From the NCBI GenBank assembly GCA_945871335.1, contig CAMBWM010000089.1, positions 1-8,798 of the forward strand: a stretch of 8,798 bases of DNA. Direction: 5' to 3'. The translations under genes were made by a program, and so were the position numbers. The notes beneath the pieces were generated by a model. That model ran no database searches. It worked only from the letters and a program-made list of their open reading frames with translations, and had not been told where the DNA came from. This document shows, piece after piece, positions 7,027 to 8,798 of the stretch. The DNA comes from Polaromonas sp. YR568 (GTDB lineage: Bacteria; Pseudomonadota; Gammaproteobacteria; Burkholderiales; Burkholderiaceae). Each line of letters starts with the position of its first letter. Within the stretch, counting starts at the first letter, position 1.

Positions 7027-7173
7027 ACCTTGGCGCTGTTGTCTGCCCAGGCCTTCAAAGTCACCCACATCGCCAAAGTACTCTTCAAAAGCCGCCGGCA
7101 ATGGCTGTGAAGCGGGAATCGACAGTCGAATCTCATCAGCGGGCCAGGCTTTGGGCGCGGTTTTTTTTGCACT
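7015..7173 (-). pseudogene. Possible 3' remnant of an unidentified gene (no start codon)
   Basis: On the minus strand a frame stays open for 52 residues between stop codons (TAA at 7176-7174 and TAA at 7017-7015). It contains no ATG upstream of its coding-like part. It reads like real protein, with stretches DEIRLSIPASQPLP and FEEYFGDVGDFEGLG, many GNN codons and no low-complexity run except AAAAAAAA (T8 on the plus strand, 7161-7168) near its 5' end. It covers most of the convergent intergenic region and overlaps the D-aminoacylase end by 12 bp. I do not recognise the family. It could be the C-terminus of a gene cut by deletion, a frame broken at the A8 run, or a chance open frame; the plus-strand frames over the same bases look less protein-like. 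Confidence 0.35.
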
Positions 7174-7230
7174 TTACCGGGGTTCTACTTAGGTGTGTTC
7201 AGGAGACCCAAAACCGGATTGCGCTGGGCA
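7027..7230. other. Convergent intergenic region without a clear terminator
   Basis: These 204 bp separate the ends of the D-aminoacylase (plus) and the YiiX-like hydrolase (minus). Apart from the minus-strand open frame on its left side, it holds a T8 run on the plus strand (7161-7168) preceded by only a 3-4 bp imperfect GCC/GGC stem, and weak inverted matches at 7177-7184 and 7210-7217. No strong hairpin followed by U's was found for either direction, so termination may be factor-dependent. Confidence 0.5.
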
Positions 7231-7983
7231 TTATTGCGCCCACTCCAGATCACGGAAATTAAAACCACACTCCACCGTGGGTTTGACGATGGCGAAGTAC
7301 GGCGAGACGTCGTAGTCCCGGGGGGTCAGCAAGCTGAAGTGTTTGGGCTTGAAGGCCATGGGTTGAAACCCAGTCTTCCGCGAAGATGACTGAGCTTGAT
7401 GTTTTTCTAAAGAAAGTACGGGGTAGTGGATGCTTTCAAACGCCTGCGCTATCAGCGTGGAGCAAATTGCGCGTGTGGGGTCTCCACTGCCCAAAGCCAG
7501 CAACCTGCGCCTGAAGCGGGTGGGCACGGGCGGTGTGGGAAATAAATACCTGGCCAAGTCAAACACATTGCGCAGGTCGTATTGGTCACCTATTTTTGCG
7601 ATCGCAGCCTGAGCAACCGTGTTGCGCTCTTGAGGCGTCAGGCCAATCGGTCTGCAGATGCGGGTGTGCAAGTGGGCAAATTTTTCAAGCCCAATGCTGC
7701 GCACCCCCTGAACGGTGTCAGCGTCAACCAGGCAGTGACCTTGCGGCATGTCGGGCGCAGCATCCACACCCACATAAAGCGCGGCATGCGACCAGGTGGA
7801 CTGCGTCAGGTATTTGATAGCGCCGCTGAGCCGGGTGTTGCCCTCGACCAGCAGAACGTCGCCCGCTTGCAAAATGGATTGCAGGTGCAGCGGGTTAGAT
7901 GGCGGCGCCGTGCCATCAATCTCAAGCTCTTTGCTCAGGTATGTCGCCAACCATTTACCAACAGATTGCGCCGCTCGGTTCAT
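7231..7983 (-). CDS. YiiX/YebB-like NlpC/P60-type cysteine hydrolase (permuted papain fold)
   Basis: A 250-residue protein with the circularly permuted papain-like layout of the YiiX/YebB family: GDVLLVEG (41-48), then the likely catalytic His66 in WSHAALYVG, an acidic VDADTVQGV (86-94), and the likely catalytic Cys174 far downstream in ICSTLIAQAF. Members of this superfamily cleave amide or thioester bonds (peptidase, amidase or acyltransferase); the substrate of this branch is not known to me. No signal peptide or lipobox is visible, so it is probably cytoplasmic, unlike periplasmic peptidoglycan NlpC/P60 enzymes. ATG 7983 overlaps the stop of the cho-like gene by 4 bp (ATGA), with a weak GGGGG-type ribosome binding site at 7991-7995, so it is the second gene of a minus-strand unit and is probably coupled to cho in translation. 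The C-terminus is shown by TAA at 7233-7231. Confidence 0.8.
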   Translation of the reverse strand: MNRAAQSVGKWLATYLSKELEIDGTAPPSNPLHLQSILQAGDVLLVEGNTRLSGAIKYLTQSTWSHAALYVGVDAAPDMPQGHCLVDADTVQGVRSIGLEKFAHLHTRICRPIGLTPQERNTVAQAAIAKIGDQYDLRNVFDLARYLFPTPPVPTRFRRRLLALGSGDPTRAICSTLIAQAFESIHYPVLSLEKHQAQSSSRKTGFQPMAFKPKHFSLLTPRDYDVSPYFAIVKPTVECGFNFRDLEWAQ

Positions 7984-8798
7984 AAGGTATCCCCCATGTT
8001 ATTTGGGCCAAGCAGCGTGATGTGGGCGCTGCCGCTCAGCAGCGGCCGGCACAAAATTTTGTAGCCGTCCGCATCAAAGCCAGCGGCCATCACATCCAGT
8101 GCACTGGCCTGGCTCAGATCGCTCACACTGCCAAGATAACACCAGTTGCGAATCACATGCACTTGGCACAGATCCTCGAAGCGCTCAGTCAAACCGATGG
8201 CCCCCGGATAAGGCCAGCAGGCCACACGCAACCCCTCCAGGCTGGAGAACAGGCGCTGACCATGCGCCTCTGGACTTTCATCACCCCGGCAGACACCTGC
8301 ACACAGCGAAATGGTGGCGCGAAAACAAGCACGACCCAGTTTGAGCTTTTCCAGACCAAGTGCGCCATAGCAAAGCCGGTGCTGGTCAGCCAGTTGATGC
8401 AGTCCCTCTATGGCCGCATGACGGCTGGCGTACAAGCCATACAAGGAGGGCTCTGTGGCGAAGTTGACGTCTTTTGAATAGACGACATCAAGTTGACTAT
8501 CCACCAAACGCAATGAGCAAAGCTGCCGGTTGCGCCGCAATTTCTGGTTCAGCAGCGGCTGCTGCTGCTTGATCAAACTGGCCTCCAGCAAGAGCGCACC
8601 GATCTCGCCGGCCGTGCGGATGTGGCTGATGCGCCGCGTCTGCCGCAGTAAATTGGTTTCGTCAGGGTTGCGCAGGTGCGACAGCACACGGCTGCGCAGG
8701 TTGACGCTCTTACCGATGTACAGCGGCAGAGCGCCCTCTTCCCCGTGAAAAATGTAAACACCCGGCCCCGAAGGCAGCTCTGCTGCCATGGCGCGCAA
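7980..8798 (-). CDS. cho: Cho-type UvrC-like GIY-YIG excision-repair endonuclease (5' end outside window)
   Basis: Homologue of E. coli Cho, which makes the 3'-side incision at bulky lesions together with UvrAB and belongs to the SOS response there. The visible 273 codons run off the right edge, so numbering here starts at the edge. The GIY-YIG domain is clear: PGVYIFHGE (about 12-20), LYIGKS (26-31), NLRSRVLSHL (33-42) and the likely metal-binding catalytic Glu72 in GALLLEASLIK. The Cho-specific C-terminal part is also present: RRNRQLCSLRL, LCYGALGLE, the CAGVCRGDESPEAH motif and the ending AGFDADGYKILCRPLLSG. The UvrB-binding and helix-hairpin-helix parts of full UvrC are absent, which separates Cho from UvrC. 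Only about 25 residues are missing if the protein is E. coli-like, but a fused DnaQ-type exonuclease domain upstream, as in some relatives, cannot be excluded. The promoter, and any LexA site, is outside the window. Confidence 0.92.
   Translation of the reverse strand: MRAMAAELPSGPGVYIFHGEEGALPLYIGKSVNLRSRVLSHLRNPDETNLLRQTRRISHIRTAGEIGALLLEASLIKQQQPLLNQKLRRNRQLCSLRLVDSQLDVVYSKDVNFATEPSLYGLYASRHAAIEGLHQLADQHRLCYGALGLEKLKLGRACFRATISLCAGVCRGDESPEAHGQRLFSSLEGLRVACWPYPGAIGLTERFEDLCQVHVIRNWCYLGSVSDLSQASALDVMAAGFDADGYKILCRPLLSGSAHITLLGPNNMGDTL

Noticed and set aside
7089..7105. Possible hairpin AGCC ... GGCT as a terminator
   Set aside because: The stem is only 4 bp, and no U-tract follows on either strand.
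7143..7168. Intrinsic terminator made of a GCC/GGC stem and the T8 run
   Set aside because: The stem has only three clean pairs plus one with a bulge, too weak to call, and the bases also fit the orphan minus-strand frame.
7177..7217. Inverted repeat CCGGGGTT ... AAAACCGG as a bidirectional terminator
   Set aside because: Only the outer four pairs and two inner pairs match, with two mismatches and a loop of about 25 bases.
6930..7262. Plus-strand open frame of 110 codons running through the intergenic region
   Set aside because: Its first third is an out-of-frame reading of the D-aminoacylase and its end overlaps the hydrolase gene; there is no good ribosome binding site and the composition is not protein-like.
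8022..8477. Plus-strand open frame of 151 codons opposite the Cho-like gene
   Set aside because: The minus strand encodes clear Cho motifs over the same bases; the plus-strand product shows no domain.

Overview
The window looks like a piece of a high-GC betaproteobacterial chromosome. I infer Burkholderiales, probably Comamonadaceae-like, from the G/C-rich third positions, the tightly overlapping genes and the families present; no marker gene here proves it. There are two converging transcription units. No rRNA, tRNA, CRISPR array, insertion sequence or phage gene was seen.

Positions 1-7026, plus strand: six genes packed as one operon that starts upstream of the window. In order they are a Dpp/Opp-type peptide ABC transporter (partial DppB permease, DppC permease, DppD and DppF ATPases), a PLP- and metal-dependent D-serine-dehydratase/D-threonine-aldolase-like amino acid deaminase, an RpiR-family HTH-SIS regulator, and an N-acyl-D-amino-acid deacylase (D-aminoacylase). 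Junctions are overlaps of 8, 4, 4 and 10 bp, a gap of 6 bp, and an overlap of 4 bp, so there is no room for an internal promoter or terminator. The substrate-binding protein expected with this transporter is not in the window and is probably upstream. The simplest reading is a catabolic module for D-amino-acid compounds: import of small peptides or N-acylated D-amino acids, removal of the acyl group by the D-aminoacylase, and deamination of the free D-amino acid to a 2-oxo acid and ammonia. The RpiR protein is the likely local regulator.

Positions 7027-7230: a 204-bp convergent intergenic region. Most of its left part reads, on the minus strand, as a protein-like open frame of 53 codons without a start codon (7015-7173). 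This may be the remnant of a lost gene. No convincing bidirectional terminator is visible.

Positions 7231-8798, minus strand: two genes joined by a 4-bp ATGA overlap. The upstream one (7980 to beyond the right edge) is a Cho-type UvrC-like GIY-YIG nuclease, the second 3'-side incision enzyme of nucleotide excision repair. The downstream one (7231-7983) is a YiiX/YebB-like permuted papain-fold (NlpC/P60-type) cysteine hydrolase without a signal peptide.

All individual gene families are known. The points most worth a second look are the complete D-amino-acid module with an SIS-domain regulator inside it, the translational coupling of a DNA-repair nuclease to a NlpC/P60-like hydrolase, and the orphan coding-like remnant between the two units.
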